NCBI RefSeq assembly: GCF_000016425.1
Contig: NC_009380.1
Location: forward strand, 1,926,144 to 1,990,143
Direction: 5' to 3'
DNA from: Salinispora tropica CNB-440
Lineage (GTDB): Bacteria > Actinomycetota > Actinomycetes > Mycobacteriales > Micromonosporaceae
Length of the DNA: 64,000 nucleotides
The first letter of the stretch is position 1. Each line of letters begins with the position of its first letter. The translations under genes and the position numbers were made by a program. Below are positions 54,955 through 63,465 of this stretch, one piece after another. The notes under the pieces were generated by a model, which was given only the letters and a program-made list of their open reading frames with translations, was not told where the DNA came from and made no database searches.

Positions 54955-55839
54955 CTAGGGCCTGTCCGGTGAGTCCTGCGGCGCGCCCAGGATCCGCGCG
55001 GTCAGGGCCGGCAGTACCTGTGCCAGGCGGGATGGCTGCGGGGGCCTGGTCACCAGCGAGAGCTTGACCTTTCCGGGCACTGGGGAGGGCAGCAGCCGGT
55101 CGGTGGGGTCGTCCCACCAGCGGGCCGCGAGGTCGGGAACCACGGCCGGGACCTTGCGGTGCCGGGCGATGCGCAGGGTGGCCTCGATCGTGGGGCCCGG
55201 CTGCGGTAGCGCGCCGAGCCCGGACAAGCCTGCGTGCAGGTGCTTGCCAGTGAGGTCAATCGAGGAGTACAGCACTTCCCTTCCCGCCAATGCCTTCCTC
55301 CCGGCGGCCAGGGGTGTGGTGTCTGCGGGCAGGACCAGGACCAGCGGGGAGGCCCCGAGCCCGGTGGTCTGGAGGCCTTGGGGCAGGACAGCCTGGTCTG
55401 CGATCGTGACGATCGCCGCGTCCAGCAGGCCCTGGTGGACCCGGCCGATCAGGGTGGGGCCGTGATCGATTTCGGTCTGGAGCGTCACGCCTGCGAGTTC
55501 GATCTGGGCGGCGGTGAACACGATCGGCGCCAGCGCCTGGATCGTGCCCAGGCTCACCGACGGGGCCTGCGTCGCGGCGGCGATCTGGGCTGGGAGGGCG
55601 TCGAGGTCGGCCAGCAGGCGTGCGGCCTGCCGGGCCAGCTCCCGCCCGGCTGGGGTAGGGCGGGCCCCGGTCGTGTCCCGCTCGAACAACCTGGTCCCCA
55701 GGCGGCGTTCCAGCGCGGCCAGCCGGCGCGAGGCCGAGGGCTGGGTGGTAAGGAGTTCCTTGGCCGCGGCCCCGACCGACCCGTGCCGGGACACGGCCTC
55801 GACCAGCACCAGGTCCTCGGCTGTCAGGCTGGACCTCAT
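54955..55839 (-). CDS. LysR-family regulator divergent from MFS exporter
   Basis: Regulator of 294 residues. The helix-turn-helix is LVLVEAVSRHGSVGAAAKELLTTQPSASRRLAALERRLG. The effector domain follows, with LGTIQALAPIVFTAAQ. ATG 55839 lies 72 bases from the divergent MFS start, so this protein probably controls the transporter. Confidence 0.85.
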   Translation of the reverse strand: MRSSLTAEDLVLVEAVSRHGSVGAAAKELLTTQPSASRRLAALERRLGTRLFERDTTGARPTPAGRELARQAARLLADLDALPAQIAAATQAPSVSLGTIQALAPIVFTAAQIELAGVTLQTEIDHGPTLIGRVHQGLLDAAIVTIADQAVLPQGLQTTGLGASPLVLVLPADTTPLAAGRKALAGREVLYSSIDLTGKHLHAGLSGLGALPQPGPTIEATLRIARHRKVPAVVPDLAARWWDDPTDRLLPSPVPGKVKLSLVTRPPQPSRLAQVLPALTARILGAPQDSPDRP

Positions 55840-55867
55840 GCCCCCAGTGTATGAGCCAGACGTGAGA

Positions 55868-55877
55868 AGAGATCTCT
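55868..55877. promoter_or_regulatory. Palindrome in the LysR/MFS divergent gap
   Basis: AGAGATCTCT is a perfect ten-base palindrome in the 72-base gap between the LysR and MFS genes. It may be part of a regulator site; no clear T-N11-A box was found. Confidence 0.25.
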
Positions 55878-55911
55878 ACCGGGCCTGAGGAGGGCGGCCG
55901 AGGATCGGTGC

Positions 55912-57177
55912 GTGCGTAGAGGACTGCTGCTACTGACCGTGATCACGTTCGTGACCTGGGTCGGGACGAGGATGACCACCGTCGCGCTGCCCCTGGTCGC
56001 ACTGGAGGAGACCGGGCAGGCCTGGACCACGGGGCTGGTCGGAGGGATGGCCGGGCTGCCCCTGCTGACGGTGGGCTGGTGGGGTAAGGGGCTGCGGGAC
56101 CGCCTCACCGGTGGGCGAGCCCTGGCGGTAGTGATGGGTGTGAACGCTGCCGGGCTCGCCATCGTCCCCGTGGCTTCCTTGACGGGTCAGGTCGGGGCGG
56201 TCGCGCTGTGCGTCTCAGGACTGGTGACCGGGGTCGCGGGCGCGCTGCTGGGCCCTGCCGAACGTTCCCTGGTTTCCGACCTCGCCGACGAACACGTCGC
56301 CCGCGGTGGCAGCACCGGACCAGCGAAGTGGTTGGCCTGGCAGGACCTGGCCCACCGGGTCTCGATGATCTTCGCCCCACCCGCCGGGGCCTGGGCCGTG
56401 ACCGTGTTGGGCGCGGGCTCGCTGCTGTGGTGCCAGACCGCCGTGGTCGCCCTGGCCGCGATCGCCTTCCTGGGCGTCCCCGCCGGCGGAACGACACACC
56501 ACGAGGACCTGGGCGGCGCTCAGGGAGAGGTCACGCCGGGACGGCCAGTCTCTGCTCTGGCGGTGCTCCGTTCCCACCCGCAGGTCGCCGCCGGCGTGCT
56601 CATGGCAGGGGTTGGCGGGGTGTGCTGGTTCGGGTTCAGCCTGGGCCTGGCCGTACTCGGGGTCGAGTACGGCATGCCCGGCGCGCTCATCGCTGCGGGC
56701 ATGAGCGGGTACGGGGCCGCATCCGTGGCCGCCTCCCTGCTGGTGCCGATGGTCATCGACCGCCTGCCGCGCATGACGGCGATGCTGTCCTCCTGGATCG
56801 TGCTCGGGGCCGTGTTCGTCGCCTTGCCGCTGGTGGTACCGAGCCTGGCCGGTATCGCGGTCGTGGCCGCAGTGGGCGGTGCGGCGATGCCCTGGTGCCT
56901 CGCCGCCCTCAACGCTCTGATCAGCGAGCAGACCCACGGCCCCGAACGCCGGGCGGCGTTCACCGCACAGACAGTCCTGCACTCTGGGGGCGCCTCCCTG
57001 GGGCTGCTGGTGGGCGGAGCCCTGATCGGTTGGGCAGGATCCGAGGCCGTGCTCCTGGCCACCGGGCTCCTCCAGATTGCCGCCGCAATCGGCGGGGCAG
57101 TGTGGGCCTGGAAGACCCGCCCCCTGGGCGTCAGCGCCGCGATCGCGTGGTGGCTCGCTGATAGCAGGAGGCCCTAG
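55912..57177 (+). CDS. MFS transporter
   Basis: Major facilitator superfamily protein of 421 residues with about twelve hydrophobic helices: LLLLTVITFVTWVGTRMTTVALPLVAL begins the first, and VALCVSGLVTGVAGALLG, VLLATGLLQIAAAIGGAVWAW near the end are others. It is probably a drug or metabolite exporter. GTG 55912 begins the protein at the first helix. The divergent LysR gene is a likely regulator. Confidence 0.85.
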   Translation: MRRGLLLLTVITFVTWVGTRMTTVALPLVALEETGQAWTTGLVGGMAGLPLLTVGWWGKGLRDRLTGGRALAVVMGVNAAGLAIVPVASLTGQVGAVALCVSGLVTGVAGALLGPAERSLVSDLADEHVARGGSTGPAKWLAWQDLAHRVSMIFAPPAGAWAVTVLGAGSLLWCQTAVVALAAIAFLGVPAGGTTHHEDLGGAQGEVTPGRPVSALAVLRSHPQVAAGVLMAGVGGVCWFGFSLGLAVLGVEYGMPGALIAAGMSGYGAASVAASLLVPMVIDRLPRMTAMLSSWIVLGAVFVALPLVVPSLAGIAVVAAVGGAAMPWCLAALNALISEQTHGPERRAAFTAQTVLHSGGASLGLLVGGALIGWAGSEAVLLATGLLQIAAAIGGAVWAWKTRPLGVSAAIAWWLADSRRP

Positions 57178-57366
57178 CCAGACCGCACCCCGGCCCCGAG
57201 TTGCTCTGCGACCGCACGTGGGGACTTACCTGTCACGTAATCGACACCACCCGCATGGTCCCGCACTATCGGAAGCGAGAAAGTCGCTCTGCGTTACTTG
57301 GCCTGCGATGGTCACCGGATGGCGACCGCGTCACCCAACGCCGGAAGACCTGAACTGGAGAGAATC

Positions 57367-57962
57367 TTGGCTGACTCGACGACCTCAACGGTGGCGGCGG
57401 AGCCGCCCGGTTCGGGTCGACCGACGCACAGCCTCCGCTACTGGGCGACCATGCCCGTCATCCTCGCCGCAACCTTCATGGTCGCCCTCGACTTCTTCAT
57501 CGTCCTCACCCGTCGGCTGGGCCGGCATCGGCCCGGTGGTGATGACGGTCGGTTTGACCCTCACCTAACTCACGGTCGACCGGATCGGCATCACGCCCGA
57601 CTTGGGTGTCCTCGTTCCGGCCTTCGCGATGTCCGGGCCGGAATGGGCTTCGTCCTGGCACCGCTGACCAACACCGTGCTGGCGGGAGCCGATCCCCGTC
57701 ACGCCGGGCGGCATCCGGCGTGCTGGTCACCTCCCAGCAGGTCGGGGGTGCGGTGGGCGTGGCGGCCATCGGCGTGATCTTCTACGGTGCCCTCGACCTG
57801 GCTGCCGCTCCATTGGCCTACGCCTTTTCACGGGGCTTATCGGACTCATCGCGTTCGCGGTCGTGATCGCGGTGCTCATTCAGTTCATGCCACGGCACGA
57901 CAAACAGCCTGAACAGGGAGAGCATCATGGAACCAGAGACAGCCCCGACCGAAACGGTTGAG
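57367..57962 (+). pseudogene. Decayed DHA2-type MFS exporter
   Basis: Remains of a 14-helix drug exporter. The first frame gives TTG 57367 with an N-terminal tail and helix 1 (VILAATFMVALDFFIV), then most of the gene is missing. A second frame gives GFVLAPLTNTVLAGADPRHAG; a third gives ASGVLVTSQQVGGAVGVAAIGVIFYGALDLA; another gives LIGLIAFAVVIAVLIQFMP. Thus one internal deletion and at least two frameshifts. The normal order in DHA2 exporters puts the latter blocks in the C-terminal half. An intact TetR gene begins inside its 3' end. Confidence 0.8.
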
Positions 57963-58610
57963 CGGATCAAGCAGACGGCCCATCGGCGCCTCGTCGAGCA
58001 GGGACCGGCCGGCCTCGAAGCGGACACGTTGGCCCCCAGCGCCGGTCTGACCGTCGAACAACTGCGGACGCACTTTCCAGACCGCGCGGACCTGTTGACC
58101 GCGATGGTGCTCGACGCGTACAACGCGATGGGCGACAGCGCGGAGAACGGTGCGCGGCGGTCGGGGGAGTCGCCGCTGGACAGGTGGATCGCAGTCTGCC
58201 GGGCCATCCGGGTCTGGGCCCAGGCCAACTCCGAGCGGTACGCCCTGATCTGGGGGCCGCCGATCGCCGAGTACAGCGCTCCGCCGGAGACGATGATCGC
58301 GGGTGCCCGTGCCGCGCAGGTGCTGATCGGGTTGCTGCGTGAGGCCGCCGAGAGTGGCCAGTTGCGCGACCACCCGCAGGACCCGCCGATGTCCGAAGGG
58401 ATGTCGCGCAACGTCGCGGCGCTCGGCGAGGGAATGCTCTCGGGCCTGCCGCCAGCGGTCATCGCCCGGATGCTCGTCGCCTGGACGCAGTTGCTCGGCA
58501 TGGTGAGCTTCGCCGTCTACGGGCACGTGCAGGGTTTCGCCGCCGATCCGGACGCCTTCTTCGACCACGCCGCCGCGGCGATGGGCCACTACGTCGGCCT
58601 GCCGCGTTAG
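57927..58610 (+). CDS. TetR-family regulator (probably of the decayed exporter)
   Basis: TetR-like protein of 227 residues, with a divergent N-terminal helix-turn-helix (GLEADTLAPSAGLTVEQLRTHF) and a C-terminal WHG-type domain (ERYALIWGPPIAEYSAP). ATG 57927 has GGGAGAGCATC upstream. It likely regulated the exporter pseudogene whose last codons it overlaps; its continued integrity suggests another target. Confidence 0.8.
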   Translation: MEPETAPTETVERIKQTAHRRLVEQGPAGLEADTLAPSAGLTVEQLRTHFPDRADLLTAMVLDAYNAMGDSAENGARRSGESPLDRWIAVCRAIRVWAQANSERYALIWGPPIAEYSAPPETMIAGARAAQVLIGLLREAAESGQLRDHPQDPPMSEGMSRNVAALGEGMLSGLPPAVIARMLVAWTQLLGMVSFAVYGHVQGFAADPDAFFDHAAAAMGHYVGLPR

Positions 58611-58702
58611 CTGGCGAACCCTTGGTCCCTGGGCGTCCTCGACCGCTGCCCCGACTGCTGGGTCCTCAGCCCCAACCAGGAACCGGAGGCTGTGTGCACC
58701 TG

Positions 58703-61213
58703 CTAGGCGCCAAGCTGTCCGACCTCGGTGATCCGGATGACCGCCGCGCCCGCCTCGTCGGAGGCCGCGAGGTCCACCTCGGCGCTGATTCCCCAGTCGT
58801 GGTCACCGTCGGGATCGTCCAGGATCTGGCGTACGGTCCAGGTCGCGCTGCCCTGCTCGATCAGCAGCAGCGCGGGTCCGCGGGCGTTGGGCCCGATGCC
58901 GATCTCCGGGTACTCCTCGAAGTACGGTTCCAGGGCATCTTCCCAGGCGGCGGCGTCCCAGCCGGCGGCGCCGTCCAGCTCGCCCAGCTCGTTCCAGCGG
59001 TGCAGGGCGGCCAGCTCCACCCGACGGAACAGGGCGTTGCGCACCAGCACCCGGAAGGCCCGGGTGTTGCGGGTGATCGCCGTTGGCTGGTCGTCCAGGG
59101 CGACGGCGACCTCGTCGACGTCGGAGGGGTTACGGAGCCGCTCCCACTCGTCGATGAGGCTGGAGTCGACCTGGCGGACCAGCTCGCCCAGCCACTCGAT
59201 GAGGTCGACCAACTCCTCGGTCTTAGCGTCCTCGGGGACGGTGTGCCGGAGCGTCTTGTACGCGTCGGCGAGGTACCGCAGGACGAGGCCCTCCGACCGG
59301 GACAACCCGTAGAACTGCACGTACTCGGCGAAGGTCATCGCCCGTTCGTACATGTCCCGGACGACGGACTTGGGGGAGAGCTGGTGGTCGGCCACCCAGG
59401 GGTGCCCCTGGCGGTACATCTCGTACGCGCTCTCCAGCAGCTCGGCGAGGGGCTTGGGCCAGGTGACCTCGTCGAGTAGTTCGAGGCGGGCTTCGTACTC
59501 GATGCCTTCCGCCTTCATCGCGGCGACGGCCTCACCGCGGGCCTTGAACTGCTGCGCGGACAGCACCTGGCGCGGGTCGTCCAGGATCGACTCGATCACG
59601 CTGAGCACATCCAGGGCGTAGGCGGGGGACTCGCGGTCGAGGAGCTCGATTGCCGCAAGGGCGAGGGGCGACAGCGGCTGGTTGAGGGCGAAGTCGAGCT
59701 GGAGGTCGACGGTGAGTCGTGCCCGTCGGCCGGACTCGTCCGGCTCGGATAGTTCTTCGACGACGCCACCGGCGCGCAGCGCCCGGTAGATGGCGATGGC
59801 GCGGCGGATGTGCCGGCGCTGGGCGGCGCGGTCCTCGTGGTTGTCGGTGAGCAGGTGTCGCATCGCCGCGAACGCGTCGCCGGGGCGGCCGATGACGTTG
59901 AGCAGCATGGAGTGGCTGACCTGGAAGCTGGAGGCCAGGGGCTCCGGCTCGGCCTCGACCAGGCGTTCGAAGGTGGGCTTGCCCCAGCCGATCGACCCCT
60001 CTGGCGGCTTCTTCCGGACGACCTTTCGGCGCTTCTTCGGGTCGTCGCCGGCCTTCGCCAGGGCCTTCTCGTTCTCGATGACGTGCTCCGGGGCCTGCAC
60101 CACGACCCGGCCGAGGGTGTCGAAGCCGGCCCGTCCGGCGCGGCCGGCGATCTGGTGGAACTCGCGGGCCTTGAGGAGTCGCGTTCGGGTTCCGTCGTAC
60201 TTTGACAGCCCCGTGAAGAGCACGGTGCGGATCGGTACGTTGATGCCGACACCGAGGGTGTCCGTGCCGCAGATGACCTTGAGGAGCCCGGCCTGGGCCA
60301 GCGTCTCCACCAGGCGGCGGTACTTGGGCAGCATCCCGGCGTGGTGCACGCCGATGCCGTGCCGGACCAGCCGGGACAGGGTCTTTCCGAAGCCGGAGGT
60401 GAAGCGGAAGTTGCCGATCGCGGTGGCGATGGTGTCCTTCTCGGCCCGGGTGCAGACGTTGACGCTCATCAGGGCCTGGGCCCGCTCCAAAGCCGCCGCC
60501 TGGGTGAAGTGTACGACGTACACCGGGGCTTCGCGGGTCTCCAGCAGTTCCTCGAGGGTCTCGTGCATCGGCGTCGTCGCGTACGAGAAGAGCAGCGGGA
60601 CCGGTCGTTCGGCCGTCTGGACGACGGCGGTCGGGCGCCCGGTGCGCCGGGTCAGGTCGGCGACGAACCGGGTGGTGTCCCCGAGCGTGGCGGACATCAG
60701 GATGAACTGTGCCTGCGGCAGCTCGATCAGCGGCACCTGCCACGCCCAGCCCCGGTCCGGCTCGCTGTAGAAGTGGAACTCGTCCATGATCACTTGGCCG
60801 ACGTCCGCGCGGGTGCCCTCCCGCAGCGCGAGGTTGGCCAGGATCTCTGCCGTACAGCAGATGACCGGCGCGTCCGGGTTGACGCTGGCATCGCCGGTGA
60901 GCATCCCGACGTTCTCCGCCCCGAACACCTCGCAGAGCGCGAAGAACTTCTCCGACACCAGCGCCTTGATCGGGGCTGTGTAGAAGGTCGTCCGGTCATC
61001 GGCGAGCGCGGCGAAGTGCGCCGCCATCGCGACCAGGCTCTTGCCGGACCCGGTCGGCGTATTCATGATCACGTTCGCGCCGGAGACGATCTCGATGACC
61101 GCCTCCTCCTGGTGCGGATAGAGATCGAGGCCGCGCTCGGACGCCCAACCGGCGAACGCGTCGTACAGGGTGTCGGGGTCGGCGCTGGCCGGCAGCGCGG
61201 CGGTAAGTGTCAT
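58703..61213 (-). CDS. DUF3516-type DEAD/DEAH-box helicase
   Basis: Ski2-like helicase of 836 residues. The P-loop is NTPTGSGKSL, motif II is MDEFHFYSE (DEFH variant), motif III is ILMSATLGD, and motif VI is QIAGRAGRAGFDTLG. The C-terminal half beyond about residue 420 is the actinobacterial DUF3516 region. ATG 61213 (MTLTAALPASADPDT) is used; the frame upstream into TrmB is not coding for this protein. Its substrate RNA or DNA is not known. Confidence 0.9.
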   Translation of the reverse strand: MTLTAALPASADPDTLYDAFAGWASERGLDLYPHQEEAVIEIVSGANVIMNTPTGSGKSLVAMAAHFAALADDRTTFYTAPIKALVSEKFFALCEVFGAENVGMLTGDASVNPDAPVICCTAEILANLALREGTRADVGQVIMDEFHFYSEPDRGWAWQVPLIELPQAQFILMSATLGDTTRFVADLTRRTGRPTAVVQTAERPVPLLFSYATTPMHETLEELLETREAPVYVVHFTQAAALERAQALMSVNVCTRAEKDTIATAIGNFRFTSGFGKTLSRLVRHGIGVHHAGMLPKYRRLVETLAQAGLLKVICGTDTLGVGINVPIRTVLFTGLSKYDGTRTRLLKAREFHQIAGRAGRAGFDTLGRVVVQAPEHVIENEKALAKAGDDPKKRRKVVRKKPPEGSIGWGKPTFERLVEAEPEPLASSFQVSHSMLLNVIGRPGDAFAAMRHLLTDNHEDRAAQRRHIRRAIAIYRALRAGGVVEELSEPDESGRRARLTVDLQLDFALNQPLSPLALAAIELLDRESPAYALDVLSVIESILDDPRQVLSAQQFKARGEAVAAMKAEGIEYEARLELLDEVTWPKPLAELLESAYEMYRQGHPWVADHQLSPKSVVRDMYERAMTFAEYVQFYGLSRSEGLVLRYLADAYKTLRHTVPEDAKTEELVDLIEWLGELVRQVDSSLIDEWERLRNPSDVDEVAVALDDQPTAITRNTRAFRVLVRNALFRRVELAALHRWNELGELDGAAGWDAAAWEDALEPYFEEYPEIGIGPNARGPALLLIEQGSATWTVRQILDDPDGDHDWGISAEVDLAASDEAGAAVIRITEVGQLGA

Positions 61214-61332
61214 GGCGGGTCCATGGTGCCTGGACCCACCTCCCGCGCGCCAATCGGGCCGGTCATTCGCCTCTGGTGGGCCGGTCAACCGCGTCTGCCC
61301 GGTGCTGGTTGAACCGCATCCCGTGGTGGGCC

Positions 61333-62034
61333 TCAGCGGCGGTGGTAGATCAGGTCGGCCACCGGTCGACCCGCTGTCAGGGCGCGGCGCTCGAACTTCG
61401 TCACCGGGCGGTGCTCGGGGCGGGGCGCGAACCCGTCGTGCGGGCTCACCAGCCCCGGATCGGCGTCCAGGGTCCGCCGCATCGCTTCGGCGTACTCGGC
61501 CCAGTCGGTCGCGCAGTGCAGCGTGCCACCGGTCGCCAACCGCGAGCGCAGCAGGGCGACGTGATCGGGCTGGATGATGCGCCGTTTGTGGTGGCGGACC
61601 TTTGGCCACGGGTCCGGAAAGAAGATGTGTACCGCATCGAGTGAACCCGTAGGCAGGGCGCTGACCAGGTCCAACGCGTCGCCCTCGGCGATCCGGACAT
61701 TGCTCAGGGACTGCCGTTCCACCAGGTCGAGGAGGTTGGCGATTCCCGGCGTATGCACCTCGACCGCCAGATAGTCTCGGTCGGGATCGGCGGAGGCCAT
61801 CGCCACGGTGGCGTCGCCCATCCCGGAACCGATCTCCAACACCAGGGGCGCCCGGCGCGGGAACAGGACAGCCGGCTTCACGGGCGTGCCGGGCATCTCC
61901 GGGACGGTCAGGCCGTACCGCGGCCAGAGCTGTTGCAGCGCGCTGGTCTGGCGCGGCGACATCCGGCCGCGTCGCGGGTGAAATGTCCGGATGCTCCGCG
62001 CGGGCGCGGTGGGGTGGGGGTCGGTGATGGTCAC
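61333..62034 (-). CDS. trmB: tRNA (guanine-N7-)-methyltransferase
   Basis: TrmB methylates G46 of tRNA with S-adenosylmethionine. The SAM-binding motif is LEIGSGMGDATVAMA, followed by YLAVEVHTPGIANLL, the active-site IFFPDPWPKVRHHKRR and the late CATDWAEYAEAM and TKFERR motifs. The 233-residue length is normal with an N-terminal extension. GTG 62034 is the called start. Confidence 0.93.
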   Translation of the reverse strand: MTITDPHPTAPARSIRTFHPRRGRMSPRQTSALQQLWPRYGLTVPEMPGTPVKPAVLFPRRAPLVLEIGSGMGDATVAMASADPDRDYLAVEVHTPGIANLLDLVERQSLSNVRIAEGDALDLVSALPTGSLDAVHIFFPDPWPKVRHHKRRIIQPDHVALLRSRLATGGTLHCATDWAEYAEAMRRTLDADPGLVSPHDGFAPRPEHRPVTKFERRALTAGRPVADLIYHRR

Positions 62035-62156
62035 AGCGATCCGAGCGTACGCGAGGACCGCGCCGGATCGGATGTGATGTGCGACGGGGATGTCGGGATT
62101 CCCCGTGCGACAGGCCGGGCGTGCGTGCTGCCCGGCCGGGTCGGGAGGGGGTTGTG

Positions 62157-62804
62157 GTGAAGGTGACCCGCGCGGGCCTGGTGGCGACGGTCGCGGTCGC
62201 GGTCGTCAGCCCGCTGCTCGCCGTCGGGGCCGCCGACGCGACGGCCGGGCCAGCGTCAGCCCAGGTGGCGTCCGCCGGGCCGACTGTTGCCGGGCCAGCG
62301 TCCGCCTGGACCTCCCCCGTTGCGGCGTCGACTCCGGAGGGAGCGGTTCGACCTGTCGCCGCGCGCAGGCAGCCCGAAGGGCCGAGACCCGCAGCCATCT
62401 TCGTCGAGGTGAACCCAAGCACGGTGAAGGCCGGCTACCTGGTGGGGATCCGGGCGAGCTGCCAGGACAACTCGATTCCGGCAGTCGTCTGGTCCGACGC
62501 CTTTGGCCGCGTCCAGGTGCAGCCGGACAACGGGCTGTTGACCGCGAACCCGATGGTGCGCGAACGAACCCTGCCGGGCAGCTACCGAGTCAAACTGGAG
62601 TGCCGCGGCGGCGAGACCGCATCAACGATGCTTCAGGTCGTGAGGTCGGTCGCGCCCAGTCGCGGCCCGGCCACCGGGTTCGGCGGGTCCGCTGGTGACT
62701 TCTCCGGCAAGCTGCTGTTGCCGGTCGGGATCGCGCTGACGGTGATCGGTCTGGTGGTGTGGCTCGTGTCCGCTCGCCGGTTCCGCGGAGCGGTCCGTCG
62801 ATGA
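62157..62804 (+). CDS. Secreted, membrane-anchored protein coupled to sortase
   Basis: Exported protein of 215 residues. A signal peptide (about 1-30) is followed by an Ala/Pro-rich linker and a compact domain (AIFVEVNPSTVKAGYLVGIRASCQDN to LECRGGETASTMLQVV) with two cysteines, probably one disulfide. A C-terminal helix LLLPVGIALTVIGLVVWLV and basic tail anchor it; there is no clear LPXTG-like motif. GTG 62157 has GGGAGGGG upstream. Its stop overlaps the sortase start (ATGA). It may be a substrate or partner of that sortase. Confidence 0.75.
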   Translation: MKVTRAGLVATVAVAVVSPLLAVGAADATAGPASAQVASAGPTVAGPASAWTSPVAASTPEGAVRPVAARRQPEGPRPAAIFVEVNPSTVKAGYLVGIRASCQDNSIPAVVWSDAFGRVQVQPDNGLLTANPMVRERTLPGSYRVKLECRGGETASTMLQVVRSVAPSRGPATGFGGSAGDFSGKLLLPVGIALTVIGLVVWLVSARRFRGAVRR

Positions 62805-63445
62805 CCACGCCCCGCGCCGCCCGCGCCGCCCGCCGGCCGGCGGGCCGTAGCCCGTGGGTCGTACCGCTCGCCGTGCTGCTGGTGCTGGTCGGGGTCTTCG
62901 CCACGGGTGCCGGGCTGGGCCGGACCACCGGCCCGCTGGAGTGGGCGAGCGCGGCAGACGTTGACCGGCCCGACGGTGGCGCCGGGCCGGCACCCACCAC
63001 CAGCCGGCCGGTCCGCCTCGCCGTACCCGCGATCGGCGTCGCCGCGCCGATCGCGCCGGTGGGGCAGGCCCGGGACGGGTCGATCGCTGTTCCGCCGCTG
63101 GAGCGGGCCCACGAGACCGGCTGGTACGACCGGGGACCGGTCCCCGGCGAGCCGGGGCCGGCGGTCATTGTCGGTCACGTCGACACCAGGGGTGGTCCGT
63201 CGGTCTTCGTCGACCTGCACCGGCTGCGCCCCGGTGACCCGATCGAGGTGACCCGTGCCGACGGCTCGGTCGTGGGGTTCCGGGTCGACTCGGTGGAGTA
63301 CTTCCCCAAGGACCAGCTTCCCGCCGAACGGGTGTACGGCGATTCCGGGCCGGCCGGGCTGCGCCTGATCACCTGCGGTGGAGCCTGGGTGGGGGGCCGC
63401 ACCGGTTACGCCGACAACGTCATCGCCTTCGCCACGAGGACGTGA
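62801..63445 (+). CDS. Class E/F-like sortase
   Basis: Membrane-anchored transpeptidase of 214 residues. One N-terminal helix (VPLAVLLVLVGVFATGAGLG) is followed by the sortase barrel. The catalytic triad is H126 (IVGHVDT), C192 (LITCGG) and R200 (GRTGYADNV). The active-site TLTC motif reads LITC here. ATG 62801 overlaps the upstream secreted protein. The absence of a clear sorting signal in the partner leaves the substrate open. Confidence 0.88.
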   Translation: MTTPRAARAARRPAGRSPWVVPLAVLLVLVGVFATGAGLGRTTGPLEWASAADVDRPDGGAGPAPTTSRPVRLAVPAIGVAAPIAPVGQARDGSIAVPPLERAHETGWYDRGPVPGEPGPAVIVGHVDTRGGPSVFVDLHRLRPGDPIEVTRADGSVVGFRVDSVEYFPKDQLPAERVYGDSGPAGLRLITCGGAWVGGRTGYADNVIAFATRT

Positions 63446-63465
63446 GACCGGGCCCGGTGATCCCG

